The position numbers and the translations under genes were made by a program. Below, piece by piece: positions 36,392-45,210 of a stretch of 64,000 nt of DNA (positions are counted from its first letter, which is position 1; each line of letters begins with the position of its first letter). A model generated the notes under the pieces. That model had not been told where the DNA came from and ran no database searches. It worked only from the letters and a program-made list of their open reading frames with translations. Source of the DNA: an uncultured Colwellia sp. (GTDB lineage: Bacteria > Pseudomonadota > Gammaproteobacteria > Enterobacterales > Alteromonadaceae); assembly GCA_913058395.1 (NCBI GenBank), contig CAJXQI010000017.1:1-64000 (forward strand). Direction: 5' to 3'.

Positions 36392-38827
36392 ATGAAACAT
36401 TATAAAAATATCTTCGTCGGCATCTTTTTTGTTCTGCTGTTTGTCATCGCGACATTAGCAACATGGGTGTATAGCCAGATCGACAGCGCGTTACCACAAT
36501 TAGAAGGTAAAAAAACACTGTTTGGATTATCTGCTACAGCAACCGTTGAGCGCGATAAAGCAGGCATAGTTACCATCAAAGCAAAAAATCGTTTAGATGT
36601 TGCCGTTGCTACAGGCTTTGTTCACGCGCAAGAACGCTTTTTTCAAATGGATTTATTACGTCGAAACTCAGCTGGCGAACTGGCGAGTTTATTTGGTGAA
36701 GCAGCAATAGACTATGACAGTGACATTCGCCGCCATCGTTTTCGTGAACGCGCCACAACCATTGTTAAGCAATTACCTAAAGCCGACTCAGACATACTTA
36801 AAGCTTATACTCGCGGTGTTAATCAAGGTTTAAAATACCTTAAGGCGCCACCTTTCGAATACTTACTACTTCAGCATGAACCTGTTGAATGGCAAGAAGA
36901 AGACACAATTTTATCCGTGTTAAGTATGTACATCGATTTACAATATCAAGACGGTAAACGCGAACGCACCTTAGGATTATTACAATCTACGCTTAGCGCT
37001 GAAGTTTATGACTTCCTTAACCCTAAAGGTAGTCGTTGGGACGCCGCAATTGATGGTAGCCAATATCCAGCATCACCATTACCTAAAGCGCCATGGCCGT
37101 CAGCTTCTAGCGAAGAATTAACCACGTTAATGCAAGACAATACTGTTCAAACCGCTTTAAACACATTAATTCCAGACATCCTAAGTCGAGAAAAATCACC
37201 ACAAAGTGAAGAATTTCCTGGCTCAAATAACTGGGCAGTTGGCGGTAACATAAGTGCCACAGGTAGCGCTATTGTCGCCAACGATATGCACTTAGGCATT
37301 CGTGTACCAAACACTTGGTTTAGAGCTTCTTTTGAATATCAAAGTAAGCATAAAAAGCCAGTTAAAATCACAGGGGCAACATTACCTGGCACACCAAATA
37401 TTATTATTGGCAGCAATGGCCACATTGCTTGGGGCTTCACCAATAGTTATGGCGATTGGAGCGATGTTATTGTTTTAGAAACTAACGCCGACAATAGCCA
37501 ATACTTGACGCCTGAAGGTTATCAACCATTCCTAAAACGCAAACAAATGATCGCCGTTAAAGGCCAAGAAGCTGTTGATATTACCGTAACAGATACTATT
37601 TGGGGGCCTGTTATTGGTAAAAATGCACAAGGCCAATTACTTGCCTACCGTTGGGTTGCGCATGACACCACTGCGGTTAACATGGTAATTACCGAATTAG
37701 AAACGGCTACCAATGTTGAACAAGCATTTGCCATTGCCGCACGTGCCGGTATGCCAGCTCAAAACTTAATGGTGGGCGATAACCAAGGTAATATCGGCTG
37801 GACTATCATGGGGCCAATACCGCAACGTAGTAAAGCCTTTGGCGAAGTTCCAACCTCTTGGGCTAATGGCGAACATCAATGGCAAGGACTATTACCTGCA
37901 GCTGACTACCCTAAAGTAATGAATCCTGATGATTCTCGTTTATGGACAGCAAACTCACGCGTTATTGGCGACGACATGCTAGCTAAAGTTGGCAACGGTG
38001 GTTATGCCTTAGGTGCTCGTTCTTTACAAATAAAACAAAATCTTAACGCTAAAAATAGCTTCGATGAACAAGCATTACTCGATATTGCTTTAGACGATAA
38101 AGCTAAGTTCCTGCTGCGCTGGCAAGAATTTCTATTATCGAAAGTATTAACCACTGAAATGCTAGCAAAACATAGTGACTGGCAAGAAGTGAAAACAATT
38201 ATCAGCACTGATGACTTAGCCGCAACTAAAGATTCAGTCGCCTATCGTCTAGTGAGAAATTTCCGTTTAAACGTCAGAGACCAAGTGTTCGATATTTTTA
38301 ATGAAAACATGACCAAACTTGACGAAGACTTTAGCTTTCACGCCATACGTCATCAACTAGAAATACCATTATGGCAATTGGTGAATCAACAACCTGAAAA
38401 TTTCTTATGGCGTAGTCATAGCAGTTGGACAGCGCTTTTTGAAGAAACCTTAGAAAAAACGCTAGCTGAAATGACCGAAAAATCATCACTAGCCAATGCC
38501 ACTTGGGGCAAGCAAAATATTAGTAAAATTCAGCATCCTTTAAGTCGAGCAGTGCCACTTATCGGTCGATGGTTAGATATGCCTGAAGTTGAATTAGCAG
38601 GCGACAGCTACATGCCAAGAGTTCAAGGGAAATCATTTGGTGCCTCTGAACGTATGGTGGTTTCACCTGGCCATGAAGAGCGTGGCATTTTCCATATGCC
38701 GACTAGCCAATCAGGGCATCCTTGGAGCCCATATTATGGTGTTGGTCACGAAAATTGGGTTAAAGGCGAAGCATCTAGCTTCTTACCGGGTCCAGTTGCT
38801 TATACCTTAACTTTACTTAGCTATTAG
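36392..38827 (+). CDS. Penicillin acylase family hydrolase
   Basis: This Ntn-hydrolase precursor of about 811 residues has a signal anchor at the N-terminus (NIFVGIFFVLLFVIATLATW). The alpha-chain pattern is VATGFVHAQERFFQMDLLRR. The autoprocessing site lies in FPGSNNWAVGG, where the Ser becomes the catalytic N-terminus of the beta chain. HLGIRVPNTWF and GNIGWTIMG follow. The family includes acyl-homoserine-lactone acylases, so quorum quenching is possible but not shown. An in-frame ATG at 36296 adds 32 residues without a better ribosome site. Confidence 0.9.
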   Translation: MKHYKNIFVGIFFVLLFVIATLATWVYSQIDSALPQLEGKKTLFGLSATATVERDKAGIVTIKAKNRLDVAVATGFVHAQERFFQMDLLRRNSAGELASLFGEAAIDYDSDIRRHRFRERATTIVKQLPKADSDILKAYTRGVNQGLKYLKAPPFEYLLLQHEPVEWQEEDTILSVLSMYIDLQYQDGKRERTLGLLQSTLSAEVYDFLNPKGSRWDAAIDGSQYPASPLPKAPWPSASSEELTTLMQDNTVQTALNTLIPDILSREKSPQSEEFPGSNNWAVGGNISATGSAIVANDMHLGIRVPNTWFRASFEYQSKHKKPVKITGATLPGTPNIIIGSNGHIAWGFTNSYGDWSDVIVLETNADNSQYLTPEGYQPFLKRKQMIAVKGQEAVDITVTDTIWGPVIGKNAQGQLLAYRWVAHDTTAVNMVITELETATNVEQAFAIAARAGMPAQNLMVGDNQGNIGWTIMGPIPQRSKAFGEVPTSWANGEHQWQGLLPAADYPKVMNPDDSRLWTANSRVIGDDMLAKVGNGGYALGARSLQIKQNLNAKNSFDEQALLDIALDDKAKFLLRWQEFLLSKVLTTEMLAKHSDWQEVKTIISTDDLAATKDSVAYRLVRNFRLNVRDQVFDIFNENMTKLDEDFSFHAIRHQLEIPLWQLVNQQPENFLWRSHSSWTALFEETLEKTLAEMTEKSSLANATWGKQNISKIQHPLSRAVPLIGRWLDMPEVELAGDSYMPRVQGKSFGASERMVVSPGHEERGIFHMPTSQSGHPWSPYYGVGHENWVKGEASSFLPGPVAYTLTLLSY

Positions 38828-38846
38828 ATTTAACACAGGATTTATT

Positions 38847-39230
38847 ATGACTACCCTAATTATTTGTTTATTTATCGCCGCCCTTTTACCTTTCATCGCG
38901 AAAGTACCTGTGGCAATTGCTATGCACAAGCTCAACGGTTACAACAATAACCATCCACGCGCACAGCAAGCAGAACTAACAGGTTTTGGCGCTAGAGCAC
39001 TAGCTGCACATCAAAACGCTTTTGAATCACTAGCGGTTTTTGCGCCAGCAATTTTACTTGCCATTGCAACAAATAATACAGGCTCAATGATCGAACAACT
39101 TGCCATTACTCATGTTATTGCCCGCGTGCTTTATAACATCGCTTACTTAATCAATATTGGCACCATTCGTTCAATAATTTGGGCGGTAGGCATAGTGAGT
39201 TCATTTACTATCATCTACCAATGTATCTAG
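38847..39230 (+). CDS. MAPEG family membrane protein
   Basis: The 127-residue protein has four helices and the MAPEG pattern RAQQAELTGFGARALAAHQN followed by ARVLYNIAYLINIGTIRS. The family includes glutathione transferases and peroxidases, but many bacterial members have no known activity. It follows the hydrolase by 19 bases with AGGA ahead of the ATG. Confidence 0.88.
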   Translation: MTTLIICLFIAALLPFIAKVPVAIAMHKLNGYNNNHPRAQQAELTGFGARALAAHQNAFESLAVFAPAILLAIATNNTGSMIEQLAITHVIARVLYNIAYLINIGTIRSIIWAVGIVSSFTIIYQCI

Positions 39231-39357
39231 CTTAAAGTAGCTCGATTTACCGTAAATTAGCTTAACTGCCCTCTTATAGTGACTTTTATTGTATCAACAG
39301 CCAAATAGGCATAAAGAAACGGTTGAAGTATTGCCAGAGGGTAGATAAAGTAAAGCT

Positions 39358-39414
39358 ATGCAAACGACAAAACCTACTTCTTTCTTTAACGTGTTTTTTC
39401 TCTCAGTACTCTGA
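39358..39414 (+). CDS. pheL: Phe-rich leader peptide of pheA
   Basis: The 18-codon frame encodes MQTTKPTSFFNVFFLSVL. Four of its codons are Phe, in two pairs. It is followed by an antiterminator segment and a terminator, 161 bases before pheA. In E. coli PheL, ribosomes stalling at Phe codons relieve termination of pheA; the same arrangement is seen here. The peptide differs from E. coli PheL, and its ribosome site (GAGGG, 16 bases upstream) is distant, which lowers certainty slightly. Confidence 0.8.
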   Translation: MQTTKPTSFFNVFFLSVL

Positions 39415-39419
39415 GCGCG

Positions 39420-39466
39420 TTTTAGGTTTTGGCATTTAATAAAAACCTCCAAGCGGAGGTTTTTTA
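39420..39466 (+). terminator. pheA attenuator
   Basis: The terminator stem AAAACCTCC-aagc-GGAGGTTTT (39442-39463) is followed by T and lies 27 bases past the leader stop. GTTTTAGGTTTT at 39419-39430 can pair with AAAACCT of the terminator's left arm and so act as antiterminator. This predicts relief of termination when charged tRNA-Phe is scarce. Confidence 0.8.
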
Positions 39467-39575
39467 GTTTTAGCGTGTTTAGTAAAAATAACGAATAAAT
39501 AAAATAACTAATAACTCAGTTAAAACGTGAATATTGCAGTGACTCAACTCATAACAACGATAGTAGGAAAACGCG

Positions 39576-40754
39576 GTGAACGAAGCATTAGATCTAAATA
39601 AAATACGTGAAAAAATTACCCAGCTCGATCAGCAGTTACTTACCTTATTTGCTGAGCGCCGCGCATTAACTCTCAACGTTGCTAAAAGTAAGGCACATCA
39701 AATTCGCCCTGTACGTGACCAACAACGTGAGCAAGAACTGCTTATACGTTTAATCACCAATGGCAAAAAGCTCGGGCTTGACGCGCATTACGTTACCAGT
39801 GTTTTTCAAACCATTATTGAAGACTCAGTATTAAATCAGCAAGCCTATTTGCAAACGCTTGCTAACCCAAATATTCAAGAGCCTACCGTAAGCGTGGCTT
39901 TTCTGGGTGATAAAGGCTCGTATAGTTATTTAGCCAGCCACCGTTATTTTTCTCGCCGTGCTGAAAAAATTATTGAAAGCGGTTGTCAAAGTTTTGCTGA
40001 AATAATGCAACAAGTTGAATCAGGCAGCGTTGATTACGGCATGTTACCGATTGAAAATACTAGCTCAGGCAGCATTAATGAAGTGTACGATGTACTGCAG
40101 CACACCAACTTGTCGATTGTTGGTGAAATCACCCAGCCAATTGAGCATTGTTTACTTACCGCGGTAAATACTCAGCTAAGTAAAATTAAAACTATTTACG
40201 CTCATGGTCAGCCCTTTGCACAATGTAGTAACTTTCTTGATAAGCAAAGCGATATACGTATTGAATACTGTGAAAGCACTGCCGATGCCATGGCACAAGC
40301 TTATGAATTACAAGACGACAGTGTTGCCGTTATAGGTAGTGAAGAAGGTGGCAACTTATATCAATTACATGCCCTAGAAAAGTCAATTGCCAATCAAAGT
40401 GAAAACCATAGCCGCTTTATTTTAGTAGCACGTAAACCCGTTGAAGTAGCAGAACAAATTCCAGCAAAAACAACGCTCGTTATTGCCACTGGGCAAAAAC
40501 CAGGTGCATTGGTTGAGTGTTTACTGGTATTAAAGAATAAAGGCATTAACATGTGCAAACTTGAATCAAGACCCATTCAAGGTCGCCCATGGGAAGAAAT
40601 GTTCTATATCGACGTAGAAGCAAACTTGAAGAATTTAGCGCTGCAAGAAGCTATTAGCCAAATTACCGAGCAAACCAATTTTATTAAAGTACTAGGTTGC
40701 TACCCTATTGAGCATATTAGCCCGACTAATGTGCCAAGTAGTGCGCTAGTATAG
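39576..40754 (+). CDS. pheA: Chorismate mutase / prephenate dehydratase (P-protein)
   Basis: The 392-residue bifunctional enzyme makes phenylpyruvate from chorismate. The N-terminal AroQ mutase is at about 5-90 (IREKITQLDQQLLTLFAERR). The dehydratase domain at about 105-285 includes GDKGSYSYLASHRYF and MLPIENTSSGSINEVYD. A C-terminal ACT domain with ESRP near 327 confers feedback inhibition by Phe. The start is GTG 39576 with AGGA upstream. Transcription is probably controlled by the upstream attenuator. Confidence 0.96.
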   Translation: MNEALDLNKIREKITQLDQQLLTLFAERRALTLNVAKSKAHQIRPVRDQQREQELLIRLITNGKKLGLDAHYVTSVFQTIIEDSVLNQQAYLQTLANPNIQEPTVSVAFLGDKGSYSYLASHRYFSRRAEKIIESGCQSFAEIMQQVESGSVDYGMLPIENTSSGSINEVYDVLQHTNLSIVGEITQPIEHCLLTAVNTQLSKIKTIYAHGQPFAQCSNFLDKQSDIRIEYCESTADAMAQAYELQDDSVAVIGSEEGGNLYQLHALEKSIANQSENHSRFILVARKPVEVAEQIPAKTTLVIATGQKPGALVECLLVLKNKGINMCKLESRPIQGRPWEEMFYIDVEANLKNLALQEAISQITEQTNFIKVLGCYPIEHISPTNVPSSALV

Positions 40755-41318
40755 TCATCAACCACTACAAATAATTCGTCACTCTTTCAAATAAGAGTGA
40801 CGAAGCACCAAACTCAGCATTTTTATTATTCCCACCTTGCCACCAAAGCGGCTATTTAACATAATAATTAAATTCGTTTTCTTCCAATCTATTTGTTTGC
40901 ATTTTATCTAGCTTCTATTTTCTACTTTCTCTTTCTAATGTATTGCGCTATGTATCAGCTTACGTAGAGTGAGCATAATCACTCTTACGTATCAATCAGT
41001 CAGTTAGTTTCATTAAGGGCATAAAATTGAAAAACTTTAACTATGTCGTTAGTGTGTTACGTATGCTATTAATGGAGCTAAGCAATCGGCTGCTTTAAAA
41101 TTGTAAATTAATTTATGTATACCCGTCAGGGAATTAACAAAATCACCTACCCTAATTTCTTGAGCGTTAATTTAAGCCCTTTCAGCCCGCCTCCCTAATC
41201 AGCTTGCGGCTTCGTTTGAGGTAGTTCAAATGATATGATTTATTTAACACAATACATTTGGTATAATGTATACAATAACGTATAATTTATTTAATGTGAT
41301 TTTTAAACAAAAGGTAAG
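40755..41318. other. Long gap between pheA and the aldolase-like gene
   Basis: A perfect 12-bp hairpin TTCGTCACTCTT/AAGAGTGACGAA lies at 40775-40804, probably ending pheA transcripts although it lacks a T run. Before the next gene, TTGGTATAATG and TGTATACA (41250-41275) give a possible promoter with an 8-bp dyad of the kind bound by GntR-type regulators. The remaining 400 bases hold no gene I can support. Confidence 0.5.
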
Positions 41319-42290
41319 ATGATGGAAACAACTAGTAACGACTGGCGATATACGGTTATGCCAGCCGTGTTTACATGGCTTAAAGAGTCAGAGTCCGGCG
41401 CTGTTGAAATTGATTTTGATGCAACACAAAAATACGCTGCAGACATTTTAAAAGTTCAAGGGAAAGGCGGAAGCCGAATGGGTGGACTTGTCGGCTCAGG
41501 TACGCTCGGTGAGAATAGTTACCTAAGCTCTGAACAGCGTCTTTCTTTACTTAAATCTCTTTCTGAAGTTGCTAAAGAATACAATGTTCCATTGATCAGC
41601 GGAGCGGCAGCAGAAACGAAAGAAGAGCTTGCTAACATCGTTAAAGAACTAGCAACGGTTGGTGTAGACACAGTAATGGTGATGCCACCAAAAACTAAAG
41701 TAGCGCCTTCTGATGAAGAAATGTATGCATACTATGCACTTTCTGCAACAGCTGCAAAAGAGGCAGGCGTAACAATTATGCCTTATAACAACCCTGATGC
41801 AGCCGGGTATCATGCTCTTTCAACAGACATTCTGAGAAAACTTGCTGCTCTACCTGAAGTAACGGCACTTAAAATATCGACTACAGATGTTTCAACTATT
41901 GAAACGCTGATGTTAGAGAACAAAGATTTAAAAATCTTAGCAGGTGTTGACACGGTAACCGTACATGCTGGACTTGCAGGGGCATGCGGCGGAATTACGG
42001 GTGTAGGTTGCATATTCCCTAAAGCGAGTGTTTCGATGCAGGAGTATGTTAATAATGGTAATTGGGCTGAGGCAAACAAAATTTCTCAGGCGATGAACTC
42101 TATATCGTACTTAGATGCTCAACCGCTACTGATGGAATATCTTAAGTATGCATTTGGCATTCATCATAATGATGCAGATGGAGGACTTCGTACCCTTGGT
42201 AAGAAGTTAACTCAAGAGCAAATTGATGATGTTCGTACAAGATACTCTCTAGCAAAAGAAAGACTTGAAGCTCTGGATTTAATAGACTAA
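41319..42290 (+). CDS. Dihydrodipicolinate synthase / N-acetylneuraminate lyase family aldolase
   Basis: The 323-residue TIM-barrel Schiff-base aldolase has GSGTLGENSYLS near 57-68 in the position of the family GTTGE motif. The Tyr is in MPYNNPDAAGYH and the Schiff-base Lys in ALKISTTD near 187. It is longer and more divergent than DapA. Its isolated place in an accessory islet argues for a catabolic 2-keto acid aldolase rather than lysine synthesis. The substrate is unknown. AAGGTAAG precedes two adjacent ATG codons. Confidence 0.82.
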   Translation: MMETTSNDWRYTVMPAVFTWLKESESGAVEIDFDATQKYAADILKVQGKGGSRMGGLVGSGTLGENSYLSSEQRLSLLKSLSEVAKEYNVPLISGAAAETKEELANIVKELATVGVDTVMVMPPKTKVAPSDEEMYAYYALSATAAKEAGVTIMPYNNPDAAGYHALSTDILRKLAALPEVTALKISTTDVSTIETLMLENKDLKILAGVDTVTVHAGLAGACGGITGVGCIFPKASVSMQEYVNNGNWAEANKISQAMNSISYLDAQPLLMEYLKYAFGIHHNDADGGLRTLGKKLTQEQIDDVRTRYSLAKERLEALDLID

Positions 42291-42309
42291 TCCTGTCAAA
42301 TATTCAAAA

Positions 42310-42342
42310 AGAAAAAGCTCCATTTTTACGGGGCTTTTTTTG
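42310..42342 (+). terminator. Terminator after the aldolase-like gene
   Basis: AAAAAGCTCC pairs with GGGGCTTTTTTT (one G-T pair). The same bases form the distal part of a decayed attC site of the opposite cassette gene. Confidence 0.7.
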
Positions 42343-42361
42343 TCCTTTCGGTTTTTATATT
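42330..42361 (-). repeat. Decayed attC site
   Basis: It shares TTTTTTGTCCTTT with the intact attC at 42763-42859 but lacks the inner L box. It retains TTTATATT at 42354-42361, one base from the GTTATATT expected to match the start of the adjacent cassette. The stop codon of the 129-residue gene lies within it, as often in cassettes. Confidence 0.45.
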
Positions 42362-42744
42362 TTTAACACTCCAAAACTACTTAGCCATTTATATGCTTCA
42401 CCTATATTTTCACAAAAATTTGTTTCGACATTAGTTAAAACAGAATGGCTATCTTCCATCAACATTTTTTGGATAGACATGCTACAAATCACAGCTTCAT
42501 ATTTTTGGTTGTTACTATTACCCCATTGATTTAACTTATCAATTTCATCCCACATCTCTGGTGTAGATAATTCCCATTGGGTCATATCAACTAAGCACCC
42601 CCATGGCTTATCATTTATTGTTTGTACAAGCTCTTTGTACTCTTTACAAAGCCTTAAAACCGTTTCAATATTCCAAGAATCAAAACATTTAATAATTAAT
42701 GTTTGATCAACTATTTTCATATCAAATGAACCATGTTCTTGCAC
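42355..42744 (-). CDS. Cassette-borne protein of unknown function
   Basis: The 129-residue protein begins with GTG at 42744, chosen because GGAG lies five bases upstream; a longer frame would start inside the attC site and is rejected. The sequence has a short strand start (GSFDMKIVDQTLIIKCFDSW), a helix (IETVLRLCKEYKELVQTI), then WGCLVDMTQWELSTPEM, a pattern like STAS-type alpha/beta domains. No signal peptide. It directly follows an attC junction, so it is the next integron cassette. Function unknown. Confidence 0.7.
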   Translation of the reverse strand: MQEHGSFDMKIVDQTLIIKCFDSWNIETVLRLCKEYKELVQTINDKPWGCLVDMTQWELSTPEMWDEIDKLNQWGNSNNQKYEAVICSMSIQKMLMEDSHSVLTNVETNFCENIGEAYKWLSSFGVLKI

Positions 42745-42762
42745 ATAAACTCCAGAAAAATA

Positions 42763-42859
42763 TAACGCCCTGTTAACAGGCAAAAAATAGTTGGTTAAAA
42801 TTAGCGACGATGGAGCAAAAGCAACTGTTTTTTGTCCTTTTTTAACAGCTTGTTATGCG
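42763..42859 (-). repeat. Integron attC recombination site
   Basis: Read on the minus strand, R'' CGCATAAC and L'' CTGTTAA are followed by a long imperfect palindrome (arms holding GGACAAAAAACAG and CAAAAAATAGTTGG in opposite sense), then L' TTAACAG and R' GGCGTTA. L'' and L' are complementary. R'' is complementary to the first bases of its own cassette at 43307-43317 (GTTATGCGTAA). This is the full architecture of a Vibrio/Shewanella-type attC. Confidence 0.9.
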
Positions 42860-43316
42860 TAACTTAGTCACACTTATCAAGGTTGTTACCTTTTACCCAA
42901 TCCTGAACCAAGTCAGTAGTTTTAGACCAATGACTTGACATACCATAAGCTTCAACAAAAACGGGACATGCTCTCTGAGAGCTTACATCAACTATAGTTT
43001 GGTAAAACCTATTCCAATTTACATGGGCAACTGAAGCCAATGTAACTAAATTACTATCAGCTTGGCTTTTCTCAATAAACGTATCACTTGTCCCGCCATA
43101 AACATCTTGTTTACCATGAGCAAAGCAATTTTTTAATTGGCGTTCAATTATTTCAACTGTTTCGTTAAATGACTTATTAGAGCAAAAACTGCTTTTAGCT
43201 TTACCAGCGGTTCTAAGTTCATCTACTGATTTAGGGACAGATGCACACCCTAAAAGAAACATTAATGATATTAAGACAAAACTAGATTTCATTACCAATC
43301 CTTGAATTACGCATAA
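42766..43316 (-). mobile_element. Complete integron gene cassette
   Basis: The 551-bp unit begins at G/TTATGCGTAA (43316) and ends at the GGCG/TTA crossover of the attC. It contains one lipoprotein gene in the usual orientation. No integrase gene is in the window, so the array is CALIN-like. Confidence 0.85.
42864..43292 (-). CDS. Cassette-borne lipoprotein of unknown function
   Basis: The 142-residue protein starts at ATG 43292 with AAGGA seven bases upstream. It has a type II signal peptide with lipobox LLGC (FVLISLMFLLGC), so it should be lipid-anchored. The mature part has several Cys residues (SFCSNK, KNCFAH, RACPVF, DKCD) that may form disulfides. No family recognised. Its stop lies four bases from the attC. 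An upstream ATG that adds 19 codons runs through the cassette junction and is not used. Confidence 0.8.
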   Translation of the reverse strand: MKSSFVLISLMFLLGCASVPKSVDELRTAGKAKSSFCSNKSFNETVEIIERQLKNCFAHGKQDVYGGTSDTFIEKSQADSNLVTLASVAHVNWNRFYQTIVDVSSQRACPVFVEAYGMSSHWSKTTDLVQDWVKGNNLDKCD

Positions 43317-43317
43317 C

Positions 43318-43838
43318 AGCTTATTATGTAGACGCCTCATTAATTCCATCTACTTGATTGTTGAATAAAATAACTCAATATTCTTTAATTTCAAAGTCTT
43401 ATTGTATTAATACAAGTATCTATTATAGACAGGCCTAGTTATTGCTGAAATGTCTCAGTAACAATCAGACAAAAATAACATGTTAATCTCTTTACTTTCA
43501 ATCAGTTAAAGAAAGGTCGCACTGATAGATGTGTATTACTGAGAGTTCTCACTAATACACGTGATTCATTTATTAAAAAAATAGAGGGAAGTAGTAATTA
43601 CTAACGTCAGCTAAGCCCGCAATGTGATCACAACAAAGTATTATTAGCTTGGTTTTTTAGCCGTTTAAGTTTGAATCACTATTATTTGATATGGCACTTC
43701 ATTACTCTGCAACTATTTCACTACCATTTAACGATGAACATAGTGTATTTCAACGCGTAATAATTTAGAAAAATGAGATGTTCGAGAAAGCGATAGCATA
43801 TGCGGGCAGGTTCACTGCCCTTTTATAACTAACGATAG
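43318..43838. other. Gap upstream of the cassette, with dyads
   Basis: It holds a perfect 14-bp palindrome TTGTATTAATACAA (43402-43415), a 30-bp near-perfect dyad (43531-43560), a 10-bp palindrome TGTGATCACA (43623-43632) and a small hairpin GGGCAG/CTGCCC followed by TTTT (43804-43824). No gene, integrase or further attC is convincing. Confidence 0.5.
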
Positions 43839-43842
43839 GTGA

Positions 43843-44298
43843 TTAGCTCACTTTCTTCTTACGACTTTTATAAACCACAAAAGCAACCGTTAAAAAGGCT
43901 AAGAAGAACATACCAAGGGTTGAACTACCTTGCTCGGCTTCAATGTCTTCTGGCGTTAAAATCACTTCCCCAGCGGTTTTCATTTCATAAACTTGATAAA
44001 AATCACCATTGGCTTGACGAGCAATTAACTGCACTTCTTTACCAAGTAATGGCTGAGAGGTATTATCGCTACAATAATCAGCGCGGAAATTAACACTTAA
44101 ATTAAAAGTTAATTCAGATTCTTTTAAAGATAATGCCGCAGCGCCTTTGTACGGACAATGCAGTTTATGGATCACACCGTTAAAGGTTTGCAAGTCAGTC
44201 AACTCAGCATATGGCTTAGTTTCCATCGAGCTTTTAACGCCAACAAATAGAAAGAAGCATGCCAGTGCGAGTAATAAAATTTTTGCGTATTTATTCAT
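43843..44298 (-). CDS. Membrane protein of unknown function
   Basis: The 151-residue protein has an N-terminal hydrophobic segment (ILLLALACFFLFVGV) and a C-terminal membrane span (LGMFFLAFLTVAFVVYKSRKKK) with a basic cytoplasmic end. Between them lies an extracytoplasmic domain with two Cys (KLHCPYKG and RADYCSDN), which may form a disulfide. No family recognised. A plus-strand frame over the same bases is a shadow. Confidence 0.7.
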   Translation of the reverse strand: MNKYAKILLLALACFFLFVGVKSSMETKPYAELTDLQTFNGVIHKLHCPYKGAAALSLKESELTFNLSVNFRADYCSDNTSQPLLGKEVQLIARQANGDFYQVYEMKTAGEVILTPEDIEAEQGSSTLGMFFLAFLTVAFVVYKSRKKKVS

Positions 44299-44480
44299 AT
44301 AATTTCAAGCCCAATTTGATATAAAAATGCTTTATGTCACAAGTAAAACAAATTTCATCACAAAGCGCCTTATTTCAGATCATGATTATATTAAATTTGG
44401 GAAAACTTATGCTTATAGCTTGAGAAGTTAACAATATTAGAATTTAAAAAAATCTGTCGTAAGTAACTGCTAAAAATCGC

Positions 44481-45011
44481 TTACTCAATACTAGTTGCAA
44501 TTAATTTAATATCTGAAAATTCTTTTATTGTTCCAACTTTAAGAACTTCAATACCTTGTGTAATAGCATCAATATGTTTATCTAGATTTCCTATAACAAC
44601 TCTATTAATTGGTTTATCTTTCGACTCACAAGAATTGATTATTTTCACAAACCCTTCAAAAGATAAATCTAGCTCCCACAAGAATTGATACACAGTCATT
44701 ACGTCAATTAGTTCGCTTTCATGTAAATACTTAGGTAAGTCTTTTTGATGTGCTGCATAAAAATTATAACGACCAACAGTATAATTTATTGGATACGGAA
44801 AATGTTCGGCAAACTTTATAAATTCCGCCTTAGTTGCATGCAAACTTCCCACCTGTCGAGATGCACCAACAATATGTTTATTTAAGTCAGCGATAAGACC
44901 TGCCTTTACTCGCTTTCCAAAAATATATTGTGAGATTTTCTCTTTGATTATCCAAACAATAACCCCTGCAGGAACAGAAAGTGCAAATTTAAATATCCCA
45001 AGTTCTTCCAT
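44481..45011 (-). CDS. Hypothetical protein with N-terminal membrane segment
   Basis: The 176-residue protein has one hydrophobic N-terminal helix (FALSVPAGVIVWIIKE), then a mostly helical cytoplasmic part with aromatic residues. No catalytic motif is seen and no family recognised. It stands alone in the accessory islet, with no clear ribosome site, so the start is uncertain. Confidence 0.6.
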   Translation of the reverse strand: MEELGIFKFALSVPAGVIVWIIKEKISQYIFGKRVKAGLIADLNKHIVGASRQVGSLHATKAEFIKFAEHFPYPINYTVGRYNFYAAHQKDLPKYLHESELIDVMTVYQFLWELDLSFEGFVKIINSCESKDKPINRVVIGNLDKHIDAITQGIEVLKVGTIKEFSDIKLIATSIE

Positions 45012-45210
45012 AATCTATACCAAAATTGACGAGTATATTAATCGGCTCACAATAGCCTATAAACTTAGTACAAATTCAATAAATCGCTATTTTTAAGTTA
45101 CCACCACACGCTAACACGCAGATGATTTCCTAATAAAAAAACGTGTAAACATTACAGGTTTTATTAATGCCTTCATCTTCAATTGGATAGAGGTTAAATT
45201 ATCTCAGCGC

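Noticed and set aside
42745-42783. Upstream extension of the cassette gene at 42355-42744
   Set aside because: The extra residues are encoded by the attC end itself and begin with TTG without a ribosome site. GTG at 42744 has GGAG five bases upstream.
43623-43632. CRP site at TGTGATCACA
   Set aside because: CRP half-sites need a six-base spacer; here they touch, and no gene starts downstream.
43839-44093. Plus-strand 84-residue frame
   Set aside because: It is antisense to the membrane protein gene at 43843-44298, which has hydrophobic segments and a sensible start; the plus frame shows no ribosome site or motif.
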